From Caldimonas tepidiphila (GTDB taxonomy: Bacteria > Pseudomonadota > Gammaproteobacteria > Burkholderiales > Burkholderiaceae_C), in assembly GCF_003569765.1 (NCBI RefSeq), contig NZ_QXMG01000025.1:1-64000 (forward strand): a stretch of 64,000 nucleotides of DNA, written 5' to 3'. Below, in pieces: positions 16,689-25,086 of this stretch. The notes beneath the pieces were generated by a model that was given only the letters and a program-made list of their open reading frames with translations, did not search any database and was not told where the DNA came from. Numbering within the stretch: position 1 is the first letter of the stretch; the number at the start of each line of letters is the position of its first letter. A program made the translations under genes and the position numbers.

Positions 16689-17147
16689 TCACTCCTCGAA
16701 ATACAGGCGGCTGATCGTGTCCACCACGCAGCCGGGCTTGTCCGATCCCTCGATCTCGACGCTGATGCGCACCACCACCTGCACGCCCTCGCCGACCTCC
16801 CGGGCCGCGAGGATCTGGCCGCGGCCGCGCACGCGCGAGCCCGCGCGCACCGGCGCCGGAAAGCGCACCTGCTCGCAGCCGTAGTTCAGCCCCATGCGCA
16901 GCCGCTCGTAGCCCACCAGCTGCGGCAGGAAGCAGTTGGCCAGCGACAGCGTCAGGTAGCCGTGCGCGACGCAGGCGCCGAAGGGGCCGTCCTTGGCGCG
17001 CACCGGGTCGACGTGGATCCACTGGTGGTCGCCGGTCGCCTCGGCGAACAGGTCGATGCGGCGCTGGTCGACCGTCAGCCAGTCGGTCGTGCCGAGCTCC
17101 TGCTGCTGCGCCGCCAGCACCGCGGCCACCGAATCGAAGCGCTTCAT
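16689..17147 (-). CDS. MaoC-family enoyl-CoA hydratase
   Basis: 152-residue single hot-dog hydratase. The catalytic pair is D40 and H45 in [11 protein letters not shown], the hydratase-2 motif, and [15 protein letters not shown] follows as in (R)-specific enoyl-CoA hydratases. It starts 2 bp after the SDR stop and ends 11 bp before the thiolase, so hydration, oxidation and thiolysis steps are encoded together. It hydrates an enoyl-CoA from the steroid skeleton or side chain; which one is not readable. Confidence 0.88.
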   Translation of the reverse strand: MKRFDSVAAVLAAQQQELGTTDWLTVDQRRIDLFAEATGDHQWIHVDPVRAKDGPFGACVAHGYLTLSLANCFLPQLVGYERLRMGLNYGCEQVRFPAPVRAGSRVRGRGQILAAREVGEGVQVVVRISVEIEGSDKPGCVVDTISRLYFEE

Positions 17148-17149
17148 GC

Positions 17150-17935
17150 TCAGGCCCTCTGCGCGCTGACCGAGACCACTTCGCCGGTCATGTAGGAGGC
17201 GTAGTCGCTCGCCAGGAACACCATCACGTTGGCCACCTCCCAGGGCTCGGCGGCGCGGCCGAAGGCCTCGCGGCCCGCGAGCTCCTGCAGCAGCTCCTCC
17301 GAGGCGGACTTCTTCAGGAAGGCATGGATCGCGATCGAGGGCGCCACCGCGTTGATGCGCACGCCGTGCTCGGCGGCCTCCAGCGCCGCGCAGCGGGTGA
17401 AGGCCATCACGCCGGCCTTGGCCGCCGCGTAGTGCGCCTGCTCGGCCTGCGCGCGCCAGCCCAGCACCGAGGCGTTGTTGACGATCACGCCGCGCCGGCG
17501 CGGCTGCATGGCCCGCAGCATGGCGCGCGTCATGCGGAAGGTGCCGGTCAGCGTCACGTCGAGGACCTTGTGCCACTCCTCGTCGCCCATCTCGACGACG
17601 CGGCGGCTGGTGCCGAGGCCGGCGTTGTTGATCAGCACGTCGACGCCGTCCATCCGCTGCTCGGCCTCGTCGACGAGTGCCTGCACCTGCGCCTCCTGGC
17701 TCACGTCGCAGAGCCGGCCGTGCACCGCCTGCAGGCCCGTGTCGCGCTTGAGCGCCTCCACGGCCTCGGCCAAGCGCCGCTCGTGCACGTCGGAGACGAA
17801 CAGCGCGCGCGCACCCTCCTCCGCCGCGCGCCGCGCGGCGGCGAAGCCGATGCCGGCGCCTGCCGCGGCGGTGACCAGGACGCTCTTGCCTTGCAGCAGG
17901 CCATGAGCGGGAACGTATGCGGGAGAAGGTTTCAT
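17150..17935 (-). CDS. SDR, beta-hydroxyacyl-CoA or hydroxysteroid dehydrogenase (IpdF-like)
   Basis: 261-residue SDR with an unusual cofactor loop [11 protein letters not shown] instead of TGxxxGIG, NNAGLG, and a catalytic S-Y-K set in NNASVLGW...[28 protein letters not shown] at the N-terminus is characteristic of SDRs from steroid C/D-ring clusters. The start at 17935 (MKPSPAYVP) is preferred over 17950 because the predicted -10 at 17969-17974 would leave the upstream ATG with almost no leader and no ribosome-binding site. Head of a three-gene operon. It may do the step assigned to IpdF in actinobacteria, but this is tentative. Confidence 0.8.
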   Translation of the reverse strand: MKPSPAYVPAHGLLQGKSVLVTAAAGAGIGFAAARRAAEEGARALFVSDVHERRLAEAVEALKRDTGLQAVHGRLCDVSQEAQVQALVDEAEQRMDGVDVLINNAGLGTSRRVVEMGDEEWHKVLDVTLTGTFRMTRAMLRAMQPRRRGVIVNNASVLGWRAQAEQAHYAAAKAGVMAFTRCAALEAAEHGVRINAVAPSIAIHAFLKKSASEELLQELAGREAFGRAAEPWEVANVMVFLASDYASYMTGEVVSVSAQRA

Positions 17936-17991
17936 CGACAACTCATCCATCGGGGTCGGGATGACCCGATGGTGGCCCCCGGGCGGCGCCG

Positions 17992-18017
17992 CCTCATCGT
18001 CCGAGCGGACGATGAGG
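17992..18017 (-). promoter_or_regulatory. steroid-regulon dyad site 6, perfect 26-bp palindrome
   Basis: The core is at 17995-18014 and the arms CCTCATCGTCCG / CGGACGATGAGG are perfect over 12 bp each around a central AG. It is the most symmetric copy in the window. On the minus strand a CACCAT -10 candidate (17969-17974) lies 20 bp from the 20-bp core. It sits between the end of the 13-gene tesB operon and the SDR-MaoC-thiolase operon. Confidence 0.72.
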
Positions 18018-18034
18018 GGACGGCCGCAGCGGGT

Positions 18035-19204
18035 TCAGCGCGGCATGCCCAGCGCGCGCTCGGCGATCAGGTTGAGCTGGATCTCGTTGGTGCCGGCGTA
18101 GATCGTGTCGGCGCGGCTGCCCAGCCACAGCAGGTGCAGGCGCTGGCGATCGGGGTCGTCGCGGATCACGTCGCCGTCGGCGCCCAGCACGTCCATCGCC
18201 AGCCGGCCCAGCTCGCGCCGCCAGTTCGACCAGGCGTACTTGGCGGTGTAGGCCTCGGGCGGCTGGGTGCCGTCCCGGGCGCCGAGCACGCGCAGCGCGT
18301 GGTGGCGCAGCATCGCCAGCCCCTGTGCCGCCTGCGCGATGCGCTGGCGCAGCAGCGGGTCGCGCGCCGCGCCGTTGGCGCGCGCGGCTGCAATGACGAG
18401 GTCCAGCTCGTGGCGGAAATGCGCCTGCTGGCCCAGCGTCGAGACGCCGCGCTCGAAACCGAGCAGCGCCATCGCGACCTTCCAGCCCTGGCCCGGCGCG
18501 CCCAGGTGCAGCGAGGCCTCGGTGCGCGCGCCGTCGAGGAAGACCTCGTTGAACTCCGCACTGCCGGTCATCTGGTGGATCGGACGGATCGCGACGCCGG
18601 GCTGCTCGAGTGGCACCAGCAGCAGCGTGAGGCCCTGGTGGCGCGAGGACCCTTCCTCGGTGCGCGCCAGCACGAAGATCCAGTCGCTCTCATGCGCCCA
18701 GGAGGTCCAGACCTTCTGGCCGTCGATCACCCATTCGCCGCGGGCCGGGTCCAGCCGGGCCCGGGTGCGCACGTTGGCCAAGTCGGAGCCGGCGCCCGGC
18801 TCCGAGTAGCCCTGCGCCCAGTATTCGGTGCCGGCGCGGATGCCCGGCAGGAAGCGCGCGCGCTGCTCGGGCGTGCCGTGGGCGATTAGCGTCGGCGCCA
18901 GCAGCTGCTCGCCGATGTGACCGAGCCGGCCCGGCCCGCCGCAGCGCGCGTACTCCTCGTGGAAGATCAGCTGCTGCCCGAGCGGCAGCGCCCGGCCGCC
19001 CGCCTCGCGCGGCCAGCCGAGGCCCACCCAGCCGCCTTCGGCGAGCCGCTGCTCCCAGCGCCTGGCCAGCGCCGCGTCGAAGCCGGGCGCCCCCGGCCCG
19101 TGGCAGTCGCGCAGCGGCTCGAACTCGCCGCGCAGGTGCGCGCGCATCCAGTCCTGCACCTCGGTGCGAAAGCTGCGTTCTTCGGGGCTCTCGTGCAGGT
19201 TCAT
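18035..19204 (-). CDS. acyl-CoA dehydrogenase, catalytic subunit of a heteromeric pair
   Basis: 389 residues. YWAQGYSEPGAGSDL and the GQKVWTSWA segment are the usual acyl-CoA dehydrogenase motifs. The general base seems to be E251 in LLGFERG, the position used by isovaleryl-CoA dehydrogenase and by ChsE4 of mycobacteria, while the MCAD-type Glu is absent (IYAGTNEIQ has Ala). It overlaps the preceding acyl-CoA dehydrogenase gene by 4 bp (ATGA), fitting an alpha2beta2 steroid enzyme. It oxidises a steroid-derived acyl-CoA and passes electrons to ETF. Last gene of the long tesB operon. Confidence 0.88.
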   Translation of the reverse strand: MNLHESPEERSFRTEVQDWMRAHLRGEFEPLRDCHGPGAPGFDAALARRWEQRLAEGGWVGLGWPREAGGRALPLGQQLIFHEEYARCGGPGRLGHIGEQLLAPTLIAHGTPEQRARFLPGIRAGTEYWAQGYSEPGAGSDLANVRTRARLDPARGEWVIDGQKVWTSWAHESDWIFVLARTEEGSSRHQGLTLLLVPLEQPGVAIRPIHQMTGSAEFNEVFLDGARTEASLHLGAPGQGWKVAMALLGFERGVSTLGQQAHFRHELDLVIAAARANGAARDPLLRQRIAQAAQGLAMLRHHALRVLGARDGTQPPEAYTAKYAWSNWRRELGRLAMDVLGADGDVIRDDPDRQRLHLLWLGSRADTIYAGTNEIQLNLIAERALGMPR

Positions 19205-20313
19205 GATGCGGGGGTGTCCAGCAGTTGCGCCGCCACGCGCTCGCGCCACCAGGCCGGCGGCCCGAGGCGCTGGCTGCCGGCCTGCGCACGTTTGAAGTAG
19301 AGGTGGGGGTCGTATTCCGAGGTGAAGCCCACGCCGCCGTGCAGCTGGATCGCCTCCTGGGCGCAGAACTGCGCCGCGTCGGTGGCCTCGCACAGGGCGA
19401 GCGCCGCCTGGAAGGCCAGCGTCGCGTCGTCGGGCGCCGTGTCGGCCACCGCCGCGGCGCCGTGGACGGCCGAGCGCGCGCCTTCGAGCGCCACCAGCAT
19501 CTGCGCGCAGCGGTGCTTGACCGCCTGGAAGGCGGCGACCGGCCGGCCGAACTGCACGCGCTGCGCGGTGTAGGCCACGCTCAGGTCGAGGCACTGCTGC
19601 GCCACGCCCACCTGCTCGGCCGCCAGCCCGATGGCGCCCAGGTCGCGCGTGCGCGCCAGCGCCTGCTGCAGCGCCGGCCCGCGCGCCAAGCAGGCGGCGT
19701 CCGGCAGCCGCACCCTGGCCGCCTGCACGTCGGCGCTGCGGCGCGTGCGGTCCACGGTCTGCAGCGGGGCGATGCGCAGGCCCGGGCTCGCGGACGGGAC
19801 CGCCAGCAGCAGCGCCTCGCCCGCGGCGTCCTGGGCGACCAGCAGCAGCAGGTCGGCCTGCGCGGCCGACCCGACGCGTTGCCAATGACCGTCGAGACGC
19901 CAGCCGCCCTCCGGCAGCGGCTGCGCGCGTGCCCCCGAGGCCTCCGAGGCCAGGGCCGCGACGGTCTCGCCGCACGTCACGCCGGCGAGCACGGCCGACC
20001 CGGCCTCGCCCACCGTGCGCAGCAGCGTCGCGGCCAGCACGGCGCTGTCGAAGAAGGGCACGCAGGCCAGGCGCCGGCCGAGCTGCTCCTGCAGCAGCGC
20101 GAGTTCCACCCAGCCCAGGCCGAGGCCGCCCTGCGCCTCGCTGCCCTGCAGGCCGCACCAGCCCATCTCGGCCATGTGCCGCCACAGGCCGCGGTCGAAG
20201 CCGTCCGCGCTGTCGGCGGCGGCGCGCATCGCGCGCGAGTCGCTGGCCTGCGCCAGGAAGTCGGCCGCGGTCTCGGCGATGAGCCGCTGTTCGTCGGAAA
20301 GTGCAAGATCCAT
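19201..20313 (-). CDS. acyl-CoA dehydrogenase, FAD-binding partner subunit
   Basis: 370 residues. N-terminal acyl-CoA dehydrogenase fold with FGRPVAAFQAVKHRCAQML (FAD contact) and LHGGVGFTSEY. At the position of the catalytic Glu of its partner it has Gln-containing AAEQVGVAQQ, and neither known Glu position carries an acidic base. It therefore looks like the non-catalytic half of a heterotetramer with the gene at 18035-19204, as in FadE/ChsE pairs of steroid degraders. Its stop overlaps the start of that gene by 4 bp. Confidence 0.86.
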   Translation of the reverse strand: MDLALSDEQRLIAETAADFLAQASDSRAMRAAADSADGFDRGLWRHMAEMGWCGLQGSEAQGGLGLGWVELALLQEQLGRRLACVPFFDSAVLAATLLRTVGEAGSAVLAGVTCGETVAALASEASGARAQPLPEGGWRLDGHWQRVGSAAQADLLLLVAQDAAGEALLLAVPSASPGLRIAPLQTVDRTRRSADVQAARVRLPDAACLARGPALQQALARTRDLGAIGLAAEQVGVAQQCLDLSVAYTAQRVQFGRPVAAFQAVKHRCAQMLVALEGARSAVHGAAAVADTAPDDATLAFQAALALCEATDAAQFCAQEAIQLHGGVGFTSEYDPHLYFKRAQAGSQRLGPPAWWRERVAAQLLDTPAS

Positions 20314-20321
20314 GGTGGCCC

Positions 20322-21197
20322 TCAGGTGCCGTAGACCTTCTGCGGCGCAACGCTCTCGGCGATCAGGCGGTCGACCACCGCCGTCAGCTCCGCCGGCGCC
20401 CAGCGCGCGCCCTTGTCGGCGATCCTGCCAGTGCGCCAGCCGTCGGCCACCGAAAGCTCGCCCCCCTTGGCCTCGAAGCAGCGGCCGCTCACGTGGGCCG
20501 AGAGCGGGCTGCCCAGCCAGACCACGATGGAGGCGACGTTGAGCGGATCCCAGACGTCGAAGCCGCTCTCGGGCTTCTTCACCAGATCCGGCATCGCGCC
20601 CTCGGTCATCGAGGTGCGCGCGGCCGGCGCGAGGCAGTTCACCGTGATGCCGTAGCGCGCCAGCTCGGCGGCCTGCACCAGCGTGAGCGCGGCGATGCCG
20701 GCCTTGGCGGCGGCGTAGTTGCTCTGGCCGATCGAGCCTTGCAGGCCGGCGCCGGAGCTGGTGTTGATGATGCGCGCATCCACCGCGCGGCCCGCCTTCT
20801 TCTGGTCGCGCCAGCGCCGGCCCAGCACATTGGCGAGGCAGAAGTGGCCCTTGAGGTGCACGTGCATCACCGCGTCCCAGTCCTCCTCGCTGAGCGAGAG
20901 GAACATGCGGTCGCGCAGGATGCCGGCGTTGTTGACCAGCACGTGCACCTCGCCGAAGGCCGCCACGGCGGCGTCGACGATCGCCTGCGCCCCGGCGACC
21001 GAGGCGATGTCGCCGCTGTCGGCCAGCGCCCGGCCCCCGGCGGCCCGCACCTCGGCGGCCACCGCCTGCGCGGCCTCCGCGCGGATGTCGTTGACGACGA
21101 CGTTGGCGCCCTCGGCCGCGAAGGCGAGCGCGTAGGCCCGTCCCAGGCCGCCGCCGGCGCCGGTGATCAGGACGGTTCGGTTGTCACAGATTCCCAT
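20322..21197 (-). CDS. SDR, (3R)-hydroxyacyl-CoA dehydrogenase type (17beta-HSD4/MFE-2-like)
   Basis: 291-residue SDR with TGAGGGLGRAYALAFAAEGA, NNAGILRDRMF and the Y-AAAK catalytic segment in QSNYAAAKAG. The NDIRAEAAQAVA and AGILRD(R/K)MF patterns are those of the dehydrogenase domain of multifunctional enzyme type 2 and of Hsd4A-type proteins. It likely oxidises a (3R)-hydroxyacyl-CoA made by a MaoC-type hydratase. It lies within the tesB operon, 8 bp before the acyl-CoA dehydrogenase pair. The start at 21197 has only a weak ribosome-binding site. Confidence 0.85.
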   Translation of the reverse strand: MGICDNRTVLITGAGGGLGRAYALAFAAEGANVVVNDIRAEAAQAVAAEVRAAGGRALADSGDIASVAGAQAIVDAAVAAFGEVHVLVNNAGILRDRMFLSLSEEDWDAVMHVHLKGHFCLANVLGRRWRDQKKAGRAVDARIINTSSGAGLQGSIGQSNYAAAKAGIAALTLVQAAELARYGITVNCLAPAARTSMTEGAMPDLVKKPESGFDVWDPLNVASIVVWLGSPLSAHVSGRCFEAKGGELSVADGWRTGRIADKGARWAPAELTAVVDRLIAESVAPQKVYGT

Positions 21198-21236
21198 GGT
21201 GTTCTTTGCTCGAAATCGGTCGTTGAAGGCGGCCCC

Positions 21237-22811
21237 TCACAGGGCCGGGGCGGGACGGCGCTGGCTCCACGGCGCCGCCTGCTCCAGCTGGGCGGCGAGG
21301 GCCAGCAGTCGGTCCTCGGCGCCGAAGGGGGCGGCGAACTGGGCCCCCACGGGCAGGCCGGCCCCGTTCCAGTGCAGCGGCACCGACATCGCCGGGTGGC
21401 CGCTCATGTTGAACAGGGCCGTGAACGGCGAGGCCATCACCGCGGCTTTGACAAAGTCCTCGTAGGGCTGGTCCAGCGACAGCGCGCCAAGCTTCGGCGC
21501 GGGGGCCGCCGTCACCGGCGACAGGATCAGGTCGTGCTCGCCGAAGAACAGGTCGAGCGTGCGCCCGACCTGGTCGAACACGGCGCGGGCGGCGAATACC
21601 TGCTCGGCGCCGTAGCCGCTCGCCAGCTGGAGGCTGCGCCAGTTCAGCGGCTCGAACTCGTCCTCGCGGGCGCGGCGGCCGAGCGCCTTCTCGCGCGCCC
21701 TGACGGTGCTCAGCATGCCGGTCGCGGTGAGCACGCCCATGCCGGCGAACATCTCGGCCACCGGCAGCTGCAGAGCCGCCGGCTCCACCTTGTGGCCGAG
21801 CGATTCGCACAGCCGCGCGGCCTTGCGCGCGGCCTCCAGGCAGTCCGGATGCACGGGCAGGCCGAAGGGGTTGGCCTCCATCAGCGCGATGCGCAGGGGC
21901 CGCGGCGGCCGGGCGATCGCGGCCATCAGGGCTTCGGGGGAGGCGGGCTGCATCGGTCCGCTGCGGCTGCCGGGCTCCGGGCCCTGCGTCAGCTGCAGCA
22001 GCAGCGCCGTGTCGCGCACCGAGCGGCTGATGACGTTGTGCACCGACAGGCCCATCCAGCCTTCGAGCGCCGTCGGCCCCATCGGCACCCGGCCTCGGCT
22101 GGGCTTGAGGCCGAACAGGCCGCAATGCGAGGCGGGGATGCGGATCGAGCCGCCGCCGTCGCTGGCGTGCGCCACCGGCAGGATCCCGGAGGCCACCGCC
22201 ACCGCGGCTCCGCCGGAGGAGCCGCCGCTGCTGTGCTCGGGCTGCCAGGGGTTGCGGGTCGGGCCGAACAGGCGCGACTCGGTGGTGGCGGTCTGGCCGA
22301 ACTCGGGCGAGGTGGTCTTGGCGAAGATGTTCAGGCCCGCGGCCCGGTAGCGCTGCACCAGCGTCGAGTCGTGGTCCGCCACGACGTCCTTGAAGAAGGC
22401 GCAGCCGTGGGTGGTGACCGTGCCCTTCATCTGCAGGCCCAGGTCCTTGAGCGCGAAGGGCACGCCCAGCAGCGGCGCGGCCGCGGCCCGGCGCTCTCGC
22501 TCGGCCCGGCCGAGGCCGGAGAGCTGCCGGGCCGTGTCGCGAGCGGGCTCGTCGTGGCGCAGGGCAATGGCATTGAGCGCGCTGCGGGCCTCGGCGCGGG
22601 CGAGGGCTGCTTCCAGCGCGTCCAGGGCGCTGATCTGCCCCTTGCGGATCTGCTGCGCCAGCCCGGTGGCGTCGAAGCGCTCGTACTCGGGCAGGGGCAG
22701 GGCCGCCCCGCGCGCAGCGGTTCCGGTCGCGCCCAGCGTCGTGGCGAGACCCGCGGCTGCCGCGCCCCTGAGGAAGTCGCGCCGGCTAGCGTCCGGCTGT
22801 CGGTCGTTCAT
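21237..22811 (-). CDS. Tat-exported amidase (amidase signature family)
   Basis: 524 residues. An RRDFLRG twin-arginine motif at residues 10-16 is followed by a hydrophobic Ala/Gly/Leu segment, so the enzyme should be exported folded to the periplasm. The amidase-signature triad is K122, S198 (SSGGSSGG) and S222 (DGGGSIRIPA), with the family spacing of 24 residues between the serines. GGGAG-type ribosome-binding site precedes the ATG. It stands between a thiolase and an SDR inside the steroid operon, although no ring-degradation step needs an amidase. Cleavage of glycine- or taurine-conjugated bile acids in the periplasm is an attractive but unproven role. Confidence 0.85.
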   Translation of the reverse strand: MNDRQPDASRRDFLRGAAAAGLATTLGATGTAARGAALPLPEYERFDATGLAQQIRKGQISALDALEAALARAEARSALNAIALRHDEPARDTARQLSGLGRAERERRAAAAPLLGVPFALKDLGLQMKGTVTTHGCAFFKDVVADHDSTLVQRYRAAGLNIFAKTTSPEFGQTATTESRLFGPTRNPWQPEHSSGGSSGGAAVAVASGILPVAHASDGGGSIRIPASHCGLFGLKPSRGRVPMGPTALEGWMGLSVHNVISRSVRDTALLLQLTQGPEPGSRSGPMQPASPEALMAAIARPPRPLRIALMEANPFGLPVHPDCLEAARKAARLCESLGHKVEPAALQLPVAEMFAGMGVLTATGMLSTVRAREKALGRRAREDEFEPLNWRSLQLASGYGAEQVFAARAVFDQVGRTLDLFFGEHDLILSPVTAAPAPKLGALSLDQPYEDFVKAAVMASPFTALFNMSGHPAMSVPLHWNGAGLPVGAQFAAPFGAEDRLLALAAQLEQAAPWSQRRPAPAL

Positions 22812-22830
22812 GGGGTTGTCTCCCGGGCTT

Positions 22831-23985
22831 TCAGAGCCGCTCGATGATGGTGACGTTGGCCTGCCCGCCGCCCTCGCACATGGTCTGCAGGCCGTATCGA
22901 CCGCCGCTGCGCTCGAGCTCGTGCAGCAGGGTCGTCATCAGCTTCGCACCCGAGGCGCCGAGCGGGTGGCCCAGCGCGATGGCGCCGCCGTTGACGTTAG
23001 TGCGGGCTACCGGGTAACCGGTCTCCTTGAGCCAAGCCATCACTACCGACGCGAAGGCCTCGTTGATCTCGACGAGGTCGATGTCCTCCAGTTTCATGCC
23101 GGCCTTGCGCAGCGCATGCGCGGTGGCCGGGATCGGCGCCGTGAGGTGCCAGATCGGGTCGTCAGCCCGCACGCTCAGGTGATGGATGCGCGCGCGCGGC
23201 TTGAGGCCGTAGCGCTTGAGCGCGGTCTCCGACACCACCAGCACCGCGGCCGCGGCATCGCACGTGGAGCTCGACACCGCCGCCGTGATCTTCGGGTAGT
23301 CGGGGTCCACGGGGGCGAGCGTGGCCATCTTCTGCAGCGAGGTCTCGCGGGCCGTCTCGTCCATCGCCAGCAGCCCGGGCAGCGGCACCACCTCGCGGTC
23401 GAAGCGGCCCTCGTGAATGGCCTGCAGCGCGCGGTCGTGGCTCCGCTTGGCGTACGCCTCCATCGCCTCGCGCGACAGCTCCCAGTGGTCCGCGATGCGC
23501 TGCGCGGCGTAGAACTGGTTGACCGGGGCGTCGCCGAAGCGCGCGCGCCAGCCCCGGCTCTCGGCGAAGGGGGTGGTGAAGCCCAGCGGCCGGCCGGCGA
23601 GCATGGCCGAGGAGATCGGGATGCTGCTCATGGTCTGCACCCCGCCGGCGAGCACCACGTCCTGCGTGCCGCTCATCACCGCCTGTGCCGCGAAGTGCAC
23701 CGCCTGCTGCGAGCTGCCGCACTGCCGGTCCACCGTGGTGCCGGGCACGTTCAGCGGCAGGCCGGCGGCCAGCCAGGCGGTGCGCGCGATGTCGCCGGCG
23801 AGCGCGCCGATGGTGTCGACGCAGCCGAACACCACGTCGTCGTACTCGGCGGAGGGAATGTCGTTGCGCTCGACGATCGCGCGGATCACGTGGGCGCCCA
23901 GGTCCGCGCCGTGCACGCCGGCGAGCGATCCGCCGCGCTTGCCGGTGGGCGAGCGCAGCGCGTCGACGATATAGGCTTCAGCCAT
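22831..23985 (-). CDS. thiolase (acetyl-CoA acyltransferase)
   Basis: 384 residues. C89 in VDRQCGSSQQA is the nucleophile; [17 protein letters not shown] and the CEGGGQANVTI end supply the remaining catalytic groups. It differs clearly from the thiolase at 15475-16677, so the locus encodes two thiolysis steps. It is in the tesB operon, 14 bp after an acyl-CoA dehydrogenase pair. The substrate is probably a ring-opened beta-ketoacyl-CoA; the assignment to a particular step is open. Confidence 0.88.
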   Translation of the reverse strand: MAEAYIVDALRSPTGKRGGSLAGVHGADLGAHVIRAIVERNDIPSAEYDDVVFGCVDTIGALAGDIARTAWLAAGLPLNVPGTTVDRQCGSSQQAVHFAAQAVMSGTQDVVLAGGVQTMSSIPISSAMLAGRPLGFTTPFAESRGWRARFGDAPVNQFYAAQRIADHWELSREAMEAYAKRSHDRALQAIHEGRFDREVVPLPGLLAMDETARETSLQKMATLAPVDPDYPKITAAVSSSTCDAAAAVLVVSETALKRYGLKPRARIHHLSVRADDPIWHLTAPIPATAHALRKAGMKLEDIDLVEINEAFASVVMAWLKETGYPVARTNVNGGAIALGHPLGASGAKLMTTLLHELERSGGRYGLQTMCEGGGQANVTIIERL

Positions 23986-23999
23986 GCAGGTTCTCCCGT

Positions 24000-25073
24000 T
24001 CACTCGAATCTGAAGGTGGCGGCCGGGCCCAGGGGGGCGTCCTCGGCCAGCAGCCGCTCGCTCAGGCGCGCGCGGTGGAAGCTGCGGTCGCCCCAGGCCG
24101 CGTCGAGCACCCAGGCGCGCTTCATGAACATCTGCAGGTCCACCTCCCAGGTGTAGCCCATTGCGCCATGCACCTGGATGCTCTTGCGCGCCGCGGTCCA
24201 GGCGGCGTCCGCGCAGGCGAGCTTCGCGTGCGACACGCGCAGCGCCGTCTGCGGCTCGCCGCGCTCTAGCGCGCACACCGCGCGGTAGAGCACCGGCTTG
24301 GCGAACTCGATCTTGGTCACGACGTCGGCCAGGTGGTGCTTGACGGCCTGGAAGCTGCCGATGGGCCGGCCGAACTGCTTGCGCTGCGCGGCGTAGTCCA
24401 CGCCCAGGTCCAGCATGCGCTGCGCCAAGCCGATCAGCTGCCCGCTCACGTTCAGCGCGCCGCGCTCCAGCGCCTCGTCCCACAGCCGCTGGCCCTGGCA
24501 GCCGTCGAGCACGCGCGTGCCCGCCCCGGGCTCCCAGCGCACCTGCGCCAGGCGCCGCGAGGCGTCGACGCTGGCCAGCGGCTCGACCTGCACCTGCTCG
24601 GGCGCGAGCGCGTGCAGTTCCAGCCCCTGCGGCGTGGCATGGGGCAGCAGCAGCAGGTCGGCCCTGCGGGCATCCGCCACCCAGGGGTTGACCGGATGGC
24701 CGACCGCGATGCGGCAGCTGCCGTCGGCGATGCAGGGCAGCCAGCGGCCGCGCAGCGGGTGATCCTCCGGCAGCCCGGCCAGCAGGCCCGCGGCGACGTA
24801 GGCCGTGTCGGCCAGCGAGTCAGCGATCGCGTAGTAGCCCAGCTCCTGCGTCAGCAGGGCCCAATCGATGTCGCCCAGCCCCAGGCCGCCCTCGTCCTCC
24901 GGGACGGACAGGGCGGTCAGGCCCTGCGCCGCGATCTTGGCGCGCAGCTCGGGCGAGCGGCCGGCGTCGGTCTCCCAGATCTCGCGCAGGACCTCGGGGG
25001 CCGCCTCCGTCATCAGCAGCCGGCTGACCGAGTCCCGGAAGGCCAGCTGGTCTTCGGTGAAGCAGAAGTTCAT
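24000..25073 (-). CDS. acyl-CoA dehydrogenase, FAD-binding partner subunit
   Basis: 357 residues, short for the family. FGRPIGSFQAVKHHLADVV and VHGAMGYTWEVDLQMFMKRA are the usual C-terminal motifs, but the helix with the catalytic Glu reads LIGLAQRMLDLG and has no acidic base, so it is probably the non-catalytic partner of the next gene upstream (25087-26253). The ATG at 25073 (MNFCFTEDQ) is used; an in-frame extension to 25106 lacks homology. The gap between the two genes is 13 bp. Confidence 0.86.
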   Translation of the reverse strand: MNFCFTEDQLAFRDSVSRLLMTEAAPEVLREIWETDAGRSPELRAKIAAQGLTALSVPEDEGGLGLGDIDWALLTQELGYYAIADSLADTAYVAAGLLAGLPEDHPLRGRWLPCIADGSCRIAVGHPVNPWVADARRADLLLLPHATPQGLELHALAPEQVQVEPLASVDASRRLAQVRWEPGAGTRVLDGCQGQRLWDEALERGALNVSGQLIGLAQRMLDLGVDYAAQRKQFGRPIGSFQAVKHHLADVVTKIEFAKPVLYRAVCALERGEPQTALRVSHAKLACADAAWTAARKSIQVHGAMGYTWEVDLQMFMKRAWVLDAAWGDRSFHRARLSERLLAEDAPLGPAATFRFE

Positions 25074-25086
25074 GTCCGTTCCCTCG

